Below are positions 18,657 to 27,106 of a stretch of 64,000 nt of DNA, in pieces. Origin of the DNA: Desulfosudis oleivorans (GTDB taxonomy: Bacteria > Desulfobacterota > Desulfobacteria > Desulfobacterales > SURF-7); the NCBI GenBank assembly GCA_020723305.1, contig DYJC01000015.1, positions 62,001 through 126,000 of the forward strand. Direction: 5' to 3'. The stretch's first letter is position 1. Each line of letters starts with the position of its first letter. The position numbers and the translations under genes were made by a program. The notes beneath the pieces are model-generated. The model was not told the origin of the DNA and did no database searches. It worked only from the letters and a program-made list of their open reading frames with translations.

Positions 18657-20039
18657 ATGAAAACAAAAGATACAGGCATGGCTCTGTCCAATCTCCCGTC
18701 TTCTTTTTCACGGCGTGAGTTCATCAAGTATTCATCACTGGCCATGGCCGCTTCTACAATGCCCGGTGTAATAACCGGCTGCGCCGGTTTCAAACCCCGT
18801 CAGGATTGCCTGGCACAGCTCACCGCAAATCCCGGAATACGGCAAAAAGATGCGGTGTTTTCATCCGCCCGGATCGGTTCCATCCAGACCCGGAATCGTA
18901 TCCTCCGTTCTGCGACTACACTGGGGCTGGCGGAAAAAGATGGAAGACCCAAAAAAGAGCTGATCGATGCTTATGTGGAACTTTGCGAAGGCGGCGTCGG
19001 AGCCATCATCGCCGAAGTCATGGGAGTGCAGAAAAACGGCAGAGGGAGCTCAACCTTTTCATCCCTGTTCTATCAGGATGATTACATTCAGGACTACCGG
19101 CGCGTCACGGATCAGGTTCACGTCTTCAACACCCCTGTCATCGCACAGATCGGACACGGCGGACGCCAGACCCGGCGGGCCATTACCGGTGAAGCAACGG
19201 TTGCTCCTTCCCCGATCACCGACCCTTACTATAATGAAGAGACCCCCAGGGAATTGACCGAACTGGAGATCCGGGAGATCATTCAAAGCTTTATTTCCAC
19301 CATCGAGCGCGCACAAAAAGCCGGATTTGACGGCGTGCAGCTTCACGCAGCCCATGGTTATCTGCTGTCCGGATTTCTGTCTCCGGCCACCAATGAACGA
19401 ACCGACCATTGGGGAGGATCTACGGAAAACCGCTTCCGCATCATCCGGGAAATTTTTCAGGGGGCCCGGAAAAAAGTGGGAAACTACCCGATCCTGATCA
19501 AAATAAGCGCTTATGACCATCAATCCGATGGGCTGCGGGTGGAAGAATCGGTGCACATCGCTGCCATGCTGCAGGAAGCAGGCTGCGATGCCATTGAAGT
19601 TTCCTGCGGGATGGCCGCGGACGGATTTTCCACCATCCGCGTCACGGAAATACCGACCGAGGCAGTACTGGCCTTCAGCTTCCGATATAAAGACAGCAAC
19701 CCCGTTGTAAAGACACTCCTGCCGGTCTTTGCTCCCTTGCTGGTCAACCGCCATGAACCGCTTTTCAATTACAATGTGTGTGCAGCACAGGAAATCAGAA
19801 AACAGGTGTCGATTCCGGTAATCGTCGTAGGAGGAATCCGCACCCTGCCCGACATCGAACAGATCATCGGAAACAAAATGGCCGATTTTGTCGCCATGAG
19901 TCGGCCCTTTATTATCGAACCGGACATCGTCAACAGATTCAAGACAGAAAAACAGCAAGCCTCTTCGTGCATCAACTGCGGCTATTGCCTGCTGGCCATC
20001 GAGCAGGGAGAGACCCGCTGCTTTTACGGTGAGGTGTAA
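18657..20039 (+). CDS. old yellow enzyme family NADH:flavin oxidoreductase, Tat-exported
   Basis: 460 residues. The leader carries FSRREFIKYSS (twin-arginine) and VITGCAG, a possible lipobox, so a periplasmic flavoenzyme is expected. The barrel has OYE landmarks: RNRILRSATTLGLA, IAQIGHGGRQ, the catalytic pair in GVQLHAAHGYLLSGFLSP, NRFRIIREIF, and the FMN phosphate-binding region IPVIVVGGIR / DFVAMSRPFI. The C-terminus has CxxCxxC and a fourth Cys (CINCGYC, then C 11 residues on), the 4Fe-4S ligand pattern of the 2,4-dienoyl-CoA reductase branch. The pyridine-nucleotide domains of that branch are absent. The physiological substrate is unknown. A GCGAGG ribosome site precedes the ATG. Confidence 0.85.
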   Translation: MKTKDTGMALSNLPSSFSRREFIKYSSLAMAASTMPGVITGCAGFKPRQDCLAQLTANPGIRQKDAVFSSARIGSIQTRNRILRSATTLGLAEKDGRPKKELIDAYVELCEGGVGAIIAEVMGVQKNGRGSSTFSSLFYQDDYIQDYRRVTDQVHVFNTPVIAQIGHGGRQTRRAITGEATVAPSPITDPYYNEETPRELTELEIREIIQSFISTIERAQKAGFDGVQLHAAHGYLLSGFLSPATNERTDHWGGSTENRFRIIREIFQGARKKVGNYPILIKISAYDHQSDGLRVEESVHIAAMLQEAGCDAIEVSCGMAADGFSTIRVTEIPTEAVLAFSFRYKDSNPVVKTLLPVFAPLLVNRHEPLFNYNVCAAQEIRKQVSIPVIVVGGIRTLPDIEQIIGNKMADFVAMSRPFIIEPDIVNRFKTEKQQASSCINCGYCLLAIEQGETRCFYGEV

Positions 20040-20078
20040 AGAGGTTCCGCAGATTTATGTATTACATCTGAAACTTAA

Positions 20079-20357
20079 TTATTTTTTATCCACACGCTCT
20101 TTCAATTCTTTCCCGCATTTAAAGAACGGCAGTTTTTTGGGAGCAATTGTAACCTTCTCACCGGTCTTTGGATTCCGTCCGGTATATGACTTATATTTTT
20201 TTACAAAAAAAGAACACAAGCCCCGGATTTCAACCCGCTCACCCCTTGCAAGCGCCTCGGACATTTCATTAAAAAAGATTGATATGATTTGTGCAGCTTC
20301 TGGTTTGGTTATTCCGGTTTCTTTCTTTAATGCATCAATGAATTGAAGTTTGTTCAT
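20079..20357 (-). CDS. HU/IHF-family DNA-bending protein
   Basis: 92 residues covering the whole HU fold: N-terminal helices (NKLQFIDALKKETG), core RGERVEIRGLCSFF, and the DNA-binding arm with YTGRNPKTGEKVTI ending in LPFFKCGKELKERV. The RNPKTG arm with the Pro that intercalates DNA is present. It bends DNA in nucleoid organisation, replication and recombination. HU versus IHF cannot be decided safely, although the FF-KCGKELKERV tail is typical of deltaproteobacterial IHF-like proteins. It is monocistronic with its own promoter. Confidence 0.92.
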   Translation of the reverse strand: MNKLQFIDALKKETGITKPEAAQIISIFFNEMSEALARGERVEIRGLCSFFVKKYKSYTGRNPKTGEKVTIAPKKLPFFKCGKELKERVDKK

Positions 20358-20415
20358 GGTGAGTCCTTTTATATAATTCAGATAAAAATTTGTATATTCT
20401 AAAAATTTTTGGTTG

Positions 20416-20444
20416 AGAATATTTTATTGTTTACTTTTTGTCAA
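20416..20444 (-). promoter_or_regulatory. sigma-70 type promoter of the HU gene
   Basis: On the minus strand TTGACA (20444-20439) and TATTCT (20421-20416) are separated by 17 bases, about 60 bases before the ATG, in a very AT-rich leader. Confidence 0.6.
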
Positions 20445-20487
20445 GAGATATTGGATAGTTATAAAAAAATTGTTGCCGGAGTTAATA

Positions 20488-20688
20488 ATGGGCATCAATA
20501 ATCTGAAAAAATTCAGAGAAGAAATCATGCTGAGCAAGGCAGAGCTTGCAAGAAAGGCGAAAGTTTCGTCTATTACAATTGGTCGAATTGAGGATGGAAT
20601 GCCCTGCAGACTCGAAACCATGCGTAAAATCATACATAGTCTTGGCAAGCAGCTAACAGACAAAAATGAGATTTTCCCGAACGATTAG
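20488..20688 (+). CDS. small XRE-family helix-turn-helix protein
   Basis: 66 residues from ATG 20488, preceded by GGAG at six bases. The HTH reads LSKAELARKAKVSSITIGRIEDG, the canonical Cro/CI fold with SSITIGRIE as recognition helix. The rest is a short helix and polar tail. It is a likely DNA-binding repressor, but no operator or partner toxin is visible next to it. The longer in-frame start at 20413 is not credible, because it runs through the promoter of the divergent HU gene. Confidence 0.75.
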   Translation: MGINNLKKFREEIMLSKAELARKAKVSSITIGRIEDGMPCRLETMRKIIHSLGKQLTDKNEIFPND

Positions 20689-20759
20689 ACTGAATAATAA
20701 TTCCTTCCCGATGATCTTTGGTCATATCCTCATTTAAAAGTAAATCAGAAAAAAAATCA

Positions 20760-20814
20760 TTGACAGTGCAGTTGTTGTCAATTATAAGTATTAAAGCGAT
20801 TAATTGAATACTTA
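20760..20814 (+). promoter_or_regulatory. promoter and operator of the ArsR-rhodanese/selenoprotein unit
   Basis: TTGACA (20760-20765) and TATAAG (20783-20788) at 17-base spacing. An 8-base inverted repeat, TAAGTATT (20785-20792) and AATACTTA (20807-20814), overlaps the -10 box and the probable start site. This is the usual layout for autorepression by an ArsR-family protein. TTGACA and TGTCAA at 20760-20781 form a second, smaller palindrome. Confidence 0.6.
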
Positions 20815-20825
20815 AGGAGCGCTTA

Positions 20826-21497
20826 ATGAAAAACCCAAACAGACAATTCAAAGATGCCATTTACGAACAAATTTCAAGAATCGGTAAGGCGGTTTCGAGC
20901 CCGAAACGGTTAGAACTGCTCGAATTACTCTGCCAGGGGGAAAAAACTGTTGAAATTCTTTCCAAGGAAACCGGCTTAACTTTGGCCAACACATCGCAGC
21001 ACCTTCAGATACTTAGATCGGCCCGCCTGGTTGAAGCAGAAAAAGAAGGATTGTATGTCAAATACCATCTTGCGGATCAGAAGGTTTGCGAGTTTTTTCT
21101 ATCCATGCGTGTGTTGTCTGAGCACCGGTTGACCGAAATCGAAATGATCAAGCGACGCTTTCTGGAAGGCAGGGAGGGCATGGAGCCGGTTGATAGAGGT
21201 GATTTATTGATGCGCGTAAAAGAAGGTTCCGTTACCGTATTGGATGTTCGGCCGGTGGAGGAATACCGTGCTGGACATATCCCTGGAGCTTTGTCTGTTC
21301 CTCTGGACCAGCTTAAAAAACTGCTTGCCAAGCTACCACGGAATCAGGAGGTCGTAGCCTATTGTCGGGGGCCTTATTGCGTTTTGGCTGTTCAGGCTGT
21401 TGAATTGCTGCAAAAAAAAGGATTCAAGGCTGTCCGTCTTGAAGAAGGGGTACAGGATTGGAGAGCGATGGGATTGACACTAGATATTGGTGATTGA
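20826..21497 (+). CDS. ArsR-family regulator fused to a rhodanese domain
   Basis: 223 residues. The N-terminal winged-helix domain (about 10-105) has KRLELLELLCQGEKTVEILS and the recognition helix LTLANTSQHLQILRSARLV. The C-terminal rhodanese domain (about 120-220) has VLDVRPVEEYRAGHIPGA and an active loop YCRGPYCVLAVQAV, with two Cys five residues apart. Such ArsR-rhodanese proteins are thought to sense sulfane sulfur or redox state. It has an AAGGAG ribosome site and lies 51 bases upstream of the rhodanese-DsbD selenoprotein. That gene has the same loop with UGA codons at both Cys positions. It probably regulates both genes. Confidence 0.85.
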   Translation: MKNPNRQFKDAIYEQISRIGKAVSSPKRLELLELLCQGEKTVEILSKETGLTLANTSQHLQILRSARLVEAEKEGLYVKYHLADQKVCEFFLSMRVLSEHRLTEIEMIKRRFLEGREGMEPVDRGDLLMRVKEGSVTVLDVRPVEEYRAGHIPGALSVPLDQLKKLLAKLPRNQEVVAYCRGPYCVLAVQAVELLQKKGFKAVRLEEGVQDWRAMGLTLDIGD

Positions 21498-21548
21498 AAA
21501 AATTATATAAGATAATGACGATGTAACAGCATTGCAGGAGAATTATTG

Positions 21549-23282
21549 ATGAAAGCAACAAAAATGACGCTTCTGGCCTTGATCACCATAGCTGTGACAA
21601 TCGCAGCTTTATGGTTCACAAATGGGGCTGTTACTCCCAAAAAAGCCACTTGGGAGGATGTCGTCGCCGAAGCAGAAACGAACGGGTATAATCTCATCAG
21701 TACTGACGAATTATGGAAACGTTATAACAAGACCTCTGAAAATCTCCTCATTGTCGATACACGGCAAGAATGGGAGTATCGAACCGGTCATATCAAGAAT
21801 GCCGTTAACTTTCCCATGGAACCTACCTGGTGGTCGCGCTGGCAAAAAAAAGAAGAGCTGGAGGCGTTATTAGGAACGGATAAGGACCGGTCTATCATCT
21901 TCTACTGAGCGGGTTTGACATGAGTCAGAAGCGACTCTGCAGCTCGGGTAGCTGTAAAGCTTGGTTATCAAAATGTCTATCGTGACCCCTTTGGTTATAC
22001 TCAGTGGAATGAAAAAGGCCTTCCTGTAGAAACACTTTCCGGGATGGGACAGAGACCGGAAGCGCCGGGAACACTGTATGGTTGGGCTATGATTTGGACC
22101 CTGTTTGGTATTTTCATAGGGGGCATGGCTCTTAATTTAACCCCTTGTGTTTATCCGATGATTCCTATCACTATCTCTTATTTTGGTGGACGAAGCGGCA
22201 AAAGCCACAGAAGCCAGCTAATCGGCCATGGTTTGTGCTACATCGGCGGCTTATCGATTACAAACTCAGTTCTTGGAGTATTTGCCGCCCTGACTGGTGG
22301 CCTTATGGGTGCATTACTTCAAAACCCGTTTGTGCTTTCTGCTATCGCTCTGATTCTGGTGGGTTTTGCCGCCAGCCTTTTTGGATTCTGGGAATTGCGG
22401 CTACCAACTGGCCTGATTCAGGCGGCATCAAAATCCTATGCCGGTTATTTAGGCACTCTATTTATGGGATTAACAATAGGTGTCGTGGCTGCTCCTTGTA
22501 TCGGCCCCTTTGTTTTAGGTTTACTTACCTGGGTAGCAAGCATGGGGAGTCCCTGGCTTGGCTTTATCATCTTTTTTACTTTAAGTCTTGGTCTTGGTTT
22601 ACCTCTTTTCTTTTTGGCCGTTTTTTCAGGAAACATCCAAAAGCTTCCTCGTTCAGGGGAATGGATGCTTTGGGTAAGAAAACTTATGGGTTGGGTTCTA
22701 GTCGGTATGGCCGCCTATTTCATAAGACCGATTTTACCCAAAACAACAGAAGTATTCTTTTTAGCAGCCGTTGCTCTGGCAGCAGGGCTTCATTTGGGTT
22801 GGATCGATAGAACAACAGCAGGGTTTCACGCATTTAAATGGATCAAGGCTGGATCTGGACTCATAGCTATAATTATTGCAACACTCCTGATAGGAACATG
22901 GGCTAAAGAGGGCCCTGGTGTAACCTGGCAACCATACACTTTCAAAATTCTATCCGAAGCAAGAACGTTAAAAAAACCCGTAATTATAGATTTCTCTGCT
23001 GATTGGTGCAGCTCTTGCCGTGAATTTGAAGACCTCACTTTTCACAATAAAGAAGTTGTCAAGCAAGCGGAACAGACCTTTACCATGATCAAGGTTGATG
23101 TCACAAGCAAGGAGAATCCGCTTTATGAACAGTTGTTGAAGGATTATGGGGTCAAAGGTGTCCCAACCGTTATATTTTTGGATCGTCAGGGGAATGAACG
23201 ACGCGACCTCCGTCTGGTAGATTTTATACCAGCCGATCAGTTCTTGAGCCGAATGGCGGAAGCCCAAAAACCAGTCTTGTAA
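21549..23282 (+). CDS. predicted selenoprotein: rhodanese-DsbD-thioredoxin fusion with two in-frame UGA codons
   Basis: One frame of 577 codons runs from ATG 21549 (AGGAG eight bases upstream) to the TAA at 23280, interrupted only by TGA at 21906 and 21921. N-terminus: one membrane anchor (about residues 5-25), then a rhodanese domain (IVDTRQEWEYRTGHIKNAVNFP). Its active loop reads Y-U-AGLT-U-VRSDSAARVAVKLGY when UGA is read as Sec. The regulator upstream has Cys at both places. Downstream in the same frame come the DsbD/CcdA-type membrane domain with its two Cys (NLTPCVYPMIPI and GVVAAPCIGPF, about eight helices) and a thioredoxin-like end with WCSSC. This would carry electrons across the membrane to the rhodanese. 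Alternative: a separate truncated rhodanese and a CcdA gene starting at 22044. The split would waste a conserved rhodanese C-terminus and leave no ribosome site, so I prefer the fusion. Confidence 0.85.
21935..21959 (+). other. bacterial SECIS-like hairpin
   Basis: Seven contiguous pairs (TGCAGCT with AGCTGTA, one G-U), then one mismatch and two more pairs below, close a 5-base loop CGGGT. A G is at the second loop position, a requirement of bacterial SECIS elements. The loop starts 21 bases after the second TGA and 36 after the first, within the range where SelB-binding hairpins act. A single element could serve both codons. It lies inside the coding frame, as bacterial elements do. Confidence 0.65.
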
Positions 23283-23289
23283 TTTCTCT

Positions 23290-23406
23290 ATGGAGCAATA
23301 TGAATTTCCGAAGGCAGATACTAATTTAAAAAAAACCACAGAGGCATCTTTTCAGGATTTTTTGGATATTTTTATCCGAACACATGGTTGTGATATAAAA
23401 AGATAA
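23290..23406 (+). CDS. possible 38-residue peptide
   Basis: A short frame (MEQYEFPKADTNLKKT... ending THGCDIKR) eight bases after the selenoprotein stop. It has no ribosome site and no recognised family. Proximity and codon-like composition are the only support, so it may be chance. The rest of 23407-23609 holds the promoter of the next gene. Confidence 0.2.
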   Translation: MEQYEFPKADTNLKKTTEASFQDFLDIFIRTHGCDIKR

Positions 23407-23439
23407 TGCACAGTTCAACATGTTGTATTGACTTACTGA

Positions 23440-23468
23440 TTGACACTCAGCTATCCTTCACTTATAGT
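23440..23468 (+). promoter_or_regulatory. sigma-70 type promoter
   Basis: TTGACA (23440-23445) and TATAGT (23463-23468) with 17-base spacing, about 140 bases upstream of the outer-membrane protein gene. The long leader has no other gene. Confidence 0.55.
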
Positions 23469-23609
23469 CTTTCTCCAGCAGAATTAAGTCTTGCAGCTAT
23501 AAAATCCGCTTCACTGCATCGAGCGTTTCACTATTCCGGAAATGCGGTTATGCTCTGCAAGATACTATTTTTTGAATGAACAATAACCATTCATGTAAGG
23601 AGCATTCAG

Positions 23610-24584
23610 ATGAAAAAATTTCGGATCTTTTTATTATGGCTGATGGTTGGCCTCATCAGTTCCATAGCCCTCTTTCCTGCGGCCGGAACACTTGCCTATG
23701 ATCTTCCGTCTGTCAATCTCGGGTTCACCAGCTTTCTGGATGGAGGCCCCCCGGCTGGACCGGGAATCTATTTCTCACAATACATTCAATACTGGACATC
23801 CGACAAGCTGACAGATGTTAACGGAGACGCGGCGCTCCCCTCATTTGCAGATGAAGACCTGACAGCCTGGATCAGCCTGACGCAACTGATCTATCAGTCA
23901 GACAAGGCGATTCTGGCCGGAGGAAAGTGGGGTGTGAATCTTATGATTCCGGTTGTTGCCATTGATATGAGCTATGGAACCGATAATCCGGCATTTCCTC
24001 AGGATAACGGCACCGGGGTTGGTGATATCCTGATCGGTCCCTTTCTCCAGTGGGACCCGGTTATGGGAAGCAAGGGCCCGATATTCATGCACCGGGTTGA
24101 ACTCCAGATGATTTTCCCCACCGGAAAATATGATGAGAATAAAGAGTTGAACCAGGGAAGCAACTTTTTTTCATTCAATCCCTACTGGGCAGGAACCCTG
24201 TTCATTACCCCCAAACTGACCGCATCCACACGCATTCACTATCTGTGGAATGCCGAAAACAGCGATCCGAACAGAGGTTTTGTTGGAGCGAACGACACAC
24301 AGGCCGGTCAGGCAGTCCATGCCAATTTAGCAATGGATTATGAGGTTCTCGAAAAAAGACTGCGACTGGGTGTAAACGGGTACTATCTGAAACAGATTAC
24401 CGATACACAGATGGACGGCAATGATGTTGACAACAGAAAGGAACAGGTCCTCGGCATCGGCCCCGGCCTGGTGTATCATTTTTCCCAGAACAGCCACCTG
24501 TTTTTCAACTCCTACTTTGAATCCATGGCAGAAAACCGGCCTGAAGGAAGGCGCTGCAATCTTCGCTGGGTTTATCATTTCTAA
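23610..24584 (+). CDS. outer-membrane beta-barrel protein (phenol-degradation MetA-like family)
   Basis: 324 residues with a signal peptide (KKFRIFLLWLMVGLISSIALF, cleavage near TLAYD). The mature part alternates polar and aromatic residues, has conserved VNLGFTSFLDGG, GVGDILIGPFLQW and FPTGKYDENKELNQGSNF stretches, and ends in a terminal Phe (RWVYHF) as barrel proteins do. This fits the Phenol_MetA_deg / SphA-like outer-membrane family, thought to be porins for hydrophobic compounds. It is a single gene with its own promoter and a strong terminator. Confidence 0.8.
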   Translation: MKKFRIFLLWLMVGLISSIALFPAAGTLAYDLPSVNLGFTSFLDGGPPAGPGIYFSQYIQYWTSDKLTDVNGDAALPSFADEDLTAWISLTQLIYQSDKAILAGGKWGVNLMIPVVAIDMSYGTDNPAFPQDNGTGVGDILIGPFLQWDPVMGSKGPIFMHRVELQMIFPTGKYDENKELNQGSNFFSFNPYWAGTLFITPKLTASTRIHYLWNAENSDPNRGFVGANDTQAGQAVHANLAMDYEVLEKRLRLGVNGYYLKQITDTQMDGNDVDNRKEQVLGIGPGLVYHFSQNSHLFFNSYFESMAENRPEGRRCNLRWVYHF

Positions 24585-24616
24585 TCGGAAAAAAAGTCAT
24601 TCTATACTGCAATCCA

Positions 24617-24650
24617 GGGCGGGATATTCTCCCGCCCCTTCTTTTTTTTC
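24617..24650 (+). terminator. Rho-independent terminator
   Basis: An 8-base stem GGGCGGGA / TCCCGCCC with a 5-base loop, followed by CTTCTTTTTTTTC. It closes the outer-membrane protein gene. Confidence 0.9.
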
Positions 24651-24655
24651 TTTTT

Positions 24656-25087
24656 TTAGCGGTTCACAATTTTCGGTTCAATGACAACTCTTCCCCACCC
24701 CCCGCACTCGATTCCCACATCTTCGCAATGCGCCCTGTAAAAGTAGGGATGAGGATCGAGTCCTTCATAGATGCGCTCCTGAATGATCCACATCAACCTG
24801 GACATGGCCGGCATGATATAAGGACATATTTTCTTTGGCCCCTTGTGAGCAAGCATATATCCTTCCGCACTGAAAAAGAACTTCTCGCCCACATGATGCT
24901 GAATATTGCATCCATGGGATTCAACCACTTCAAAAATAACTGTTTTATTGACCATATCACCCGCTTTTTTCAGAATTTTGTGGTTGCGAGGGTAGCTTTT
25001 AAACTGCTCCAGCTCTTCATCCGAGTATCCCAGTCTCTGCTGCATGAATTTCCAGACAGCCTCGTCTGTTATGGCCTGATCTTTCAT
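24656..25087 (-). CDS. TIGR04076 family protein
   Basis: 143 residues with no signal peptide. The C-terminal part has the family pattern: VIFEVVESHGCNIQHHVGEKFFFSAEG, then KICPYIMPAMSRLMW, and a final HCEDVGIECGGWGRVVIEP. Conserved Cys and His suggest a metal-binding or redox fold, but no activity is established. A helical extension (residues 1-45) precedes it. It is convergent with the outer-membrane gene and separated from the sigma factor by 60 bases on the same strand, so co-transcription with the sigma factor is possible. Confidence 0.75.
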   Translation of the reverse strand: MKDQAITDEAVWKFMQQRLGYSDEELEQFKSYPRNHKILKKAGDMVNKTVIFEVVESHGCNIQHHVGEKFFFSAEGYMLAHKGPKKICPYIMPAMSRLMWIIQERIYEGLDPHPYFYRAHCEDVGIECGGWGRVVIEPKIVNR

Positions 25088-25147
25088 AAAAACTCTCCTT
25101 TTTTTATCTTTAATGGTTAGCGTGCTGATTCAAGATCATATTGGCAT

Positions 25148-26029
25148 TCAATGAAAATCTTTATGAATGATGTCCCGAAAGTCATTGTCTGTAATAATAT
25201 CCTGATACCATGTTTTAAAATCCGGTATTTCGTAGAATGGGTGGCTTCGAAACAGTTCCGTGATTTGGGTGAACCATTTTCTGTCCATTGCATTGTTATC
25301 CGTATCCACAATGTCAATGATCTGTTTTGCCTTGCTCTTGTAAAACGAAAGATGATCCGGGCGGACAAAACCCTGAGCCATATATCCTTTGAGTTTGCGG
25401 GCGCAATTGCATGGATTGGATTCGTCGATCAGACCGCAGTTCTGTGTCATGAAATTTGAAATCTTTTTCCGGGAACGGGAAAGCATTTTTCGGAAATTGA
25501 TCCTGGATATTTCCAGAATCTCGCTCCCCACCTGATCCGCCACATCAAAGACCTCTCCCAAAATAAATACCAAACGGTGCCTCCGATCCAGGCAAAGGAG
25601 TATGGCCGTAAGGCATTTTATTTTCAACTCCTCCAATAGCAGTCTGTTCTCCGGTGAAGCACTGATGGTCTGATCCGGTGTTTTTTGGATCGCATCGATG
25701 TGGTCATCCATGGAGCGGAATATTTTCTCATATTTGCTTGTTTTCATATTCAAAACATGATTGGCAACCATCCGATAGAGCCAAGTCCGGAAGGCCCCTT
25801 TGCCCGGATCATAGGTGGCAAGCTTGGTAATCAGCTTGATCAAAATCTCCTGGGTGATATCCTCTGCATCAACCGGGTCCAGTACCATTTTCAATGCAAT
25901 GTTGTAAATCCAGGCCTGGTGACGAAAGACAAGCTTTTCCAGATCCTCTCTGCTTCCTTCCAGAACGCGGTGGATAAGCTTGATATCATTCTCATGCTCG
26001 GCTTTTTTTTCACAAAACGGATTATACAT
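25148..26029 (-). CDS. sigma-70 family (ECF-type) RNA polymerase sigma factor with Cys-rich tail
   Basis: About 293 residues from ATG 26029, which has GGGGGTG just upstream; the longer frame adds about 33 residues without a ribosome site. Region 2 is clear: LVFRHQAWIYNIALKMVLDPVDAEDITQEILIKLI, then FRTWLYRMVANHVLNM. Region 4 follows (FDVADQVGSEILEISRINFRKMLSRSRKKI). After it comes CGLIDESNPCNCARKL, the C-G-L-x-(4)-NPCxC motif of an ECF subgroup with a Cys-rich extension. About 80 further residues of unknown role complete the tail. No anti-sigma gene is adjacent, so the tail may provide the regulation. Confidence 0.85.
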   Translation of the reverse strand: MYNPFCEKKAEHENDIKLIHRVLEGSREDLEKLVFRHQAWIYNIALKMVLDPVDAEDITQEILIKLITKLATYDPGKGAFRTWLYRMVANHVLNMKTSKYEKIFRSMDDHIDAIQKTPDQTISASPENRLLLEELKIKCLTAILLCLDRRHRLVFILGEVFDVADQVGSEILEISRINFRKMLSRSRKKISNFMTQNCGLIDESNPCNCARKLKGYMAQGFVRPDHLSFYKSKAKQIIDIVDTDNNAMDRKWFTQITELFRSHPFYEIPDFKTWYQDIITDNDFRDIIHKDFH

Positions 26030-26241
26030 GCTCACCCCCTGATGAACAGCCTCTATATCAGATACAATATATTTGTTATGTTGTGACATCAATCCGAAAA
26101 AATCGATCTCCTTGCCTTTGCAATTCATCTATGTTAGTTAGACCCAGTCGTTCGGGTCGTAACAGACAAAACAAAATAAACTTTATCGTATAGAATAAAT
26201 ACCGATTCACTAACCAAATCTTATAATTGAGAGGAGTTCCC

Positions 26242-26946
26242 GTGAAACTTACTGCCATTACCACAACCATTATTTCATTTCTGTTTATTTGCTGCTTTGC
26301 TTCCGAAACCCTTGCTGAAAATAAAACCTATACCTCAAAGAAAGAAAAAATCAGTTATATCATTGGAACCAATATGGCCAAATCCCTGCTCCAGATCAAA
26401 GAAGAGATTGAGATTACTGCATTGGTCAATGGCCTGAACGACCAGTTTGGTGGAAAGCCAACTGCGATTCCCGAAGAAGAGGCAACCGAAATCATGCGCG
26501 AGTTTTCCGCTAAAATGACTGAACTACAGAAAGAAAAGAAAAAAGAATTATCGGAAAAGGCAACTAAAGAGGGGAAAAAATTCCTGGAAGAGAATAAAAA
26601 GAAAAAAAATGTGGTCACAACCAAAAGCGGTCTTCAATATATCGTTGAAAAAAAGGGCGATGGCAAAACGCCATCAACCACTGACAAGGTAAAAGTTCAT
26701 TATCGTGGAACCACCATTGACGGAAACGAATTTGACAGCTCCTTTAAAAGAGGCGCGCCTGCCGTATTTCCGGTTACCGGTGTAATTAAAGGATGGACGG
26801 AAGCCCTGCAGTTGATGAAGGTGGGAGGCAAATACAAACTTTTTATTCCATCTGACCTGGCTTATGGAGATCGCGGTGCCGGCCCCAGAATCGGACCCAA
26901 CCAGGTATTGATCTTTGATATTGAACTGATCGGTATTGAAAAATAG
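26242..26946 (+). CDS. FKBP-type peptidyl-prolyl isomerase (Mip/FkpA-like), exported
   Basis: About 234 residues from GTG 26242, which has GAGGAG five bases upstream. A signal peptide (TIISFLFICCFASETLAENK) leads into the helical dimerisation domain (about 30-125; SYIIGTNMAKSLL, charged Lys/Glu helix). The C-terminal FKBP domain (about 130-234) has KVKVHYRGTTIDGNEFDSS, GWTEALQLMKVGGKYKLFIP, LAYGDRG and VLIFDIELI. It catalyses prolyl isomerisation and chaperones proteins in the periplasm. A hairpin terminator follows. Confidence 0.92.
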   Translation: MKLTAITTTIISFLFICCFASETLAENKTYTSKKEKISYIIGTNMAKSLLQIKEEIEITALVNGLNDQFGGKPTAIPEEEATEIMREFSAKMTELQKEKKKELSEKATKEGKKFLEENKKKKNVVTTKSGLQYIVEKKGDGKTPSTTDKVKVHYRGTTIDGNEFDSSFKRGAPAVFPVTGVIKGWTEALQLMKVGGKYKLFIPSDLAYGDRGAGPRIGPNQVLIFDIELIGIEK

Positions 26947-26965
26947 AAGTTTCTTTTCAAAATAA

Positions 26966-26998
26966 GCAGACATCCGGAAAAATTGTCCGGATGTCTGC
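26966..26998 (+). terminator. hairpin terminator after the FKBP gene
   Basis: A perfect 13-base stem GCAGACATCCGGA / TCCGGATGTCTGC with a 7-base loop. It lacks a long U tract. Confidence 0.75.
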
Positions 26999-27106
26999 TT
27001 CACAAACTGATCCCATCTTTTATTTCATCATCTCTTCTTCATCCCTGGAATTCAAAAAGATACCTATGATCGCCTGCATTGGATTGCCGGATTGTATCGC
27101 AAAAAT

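Noticed and set aside
19059-19958. Long minus-strand frame of 299 residues
   Set aside because: It is opposite the old-yellow-enzyme gene, which has all its family motifs; the minus frame has none.
21549-21908. Stand-alone truncated rhodanese gene ending at TGA 21906
   Set aside because: The conserved rhodanese C-terminus continues in the same frame past both TGAs and into DsbD. TGAs fall on Cys positions, so a stop or a pair of errors is less likely than Sec.
22968-23339. Minus-strand 123-residue frame
   Set aside because: It is a shadow of the thioredoxin end of the selenoprotein gene.
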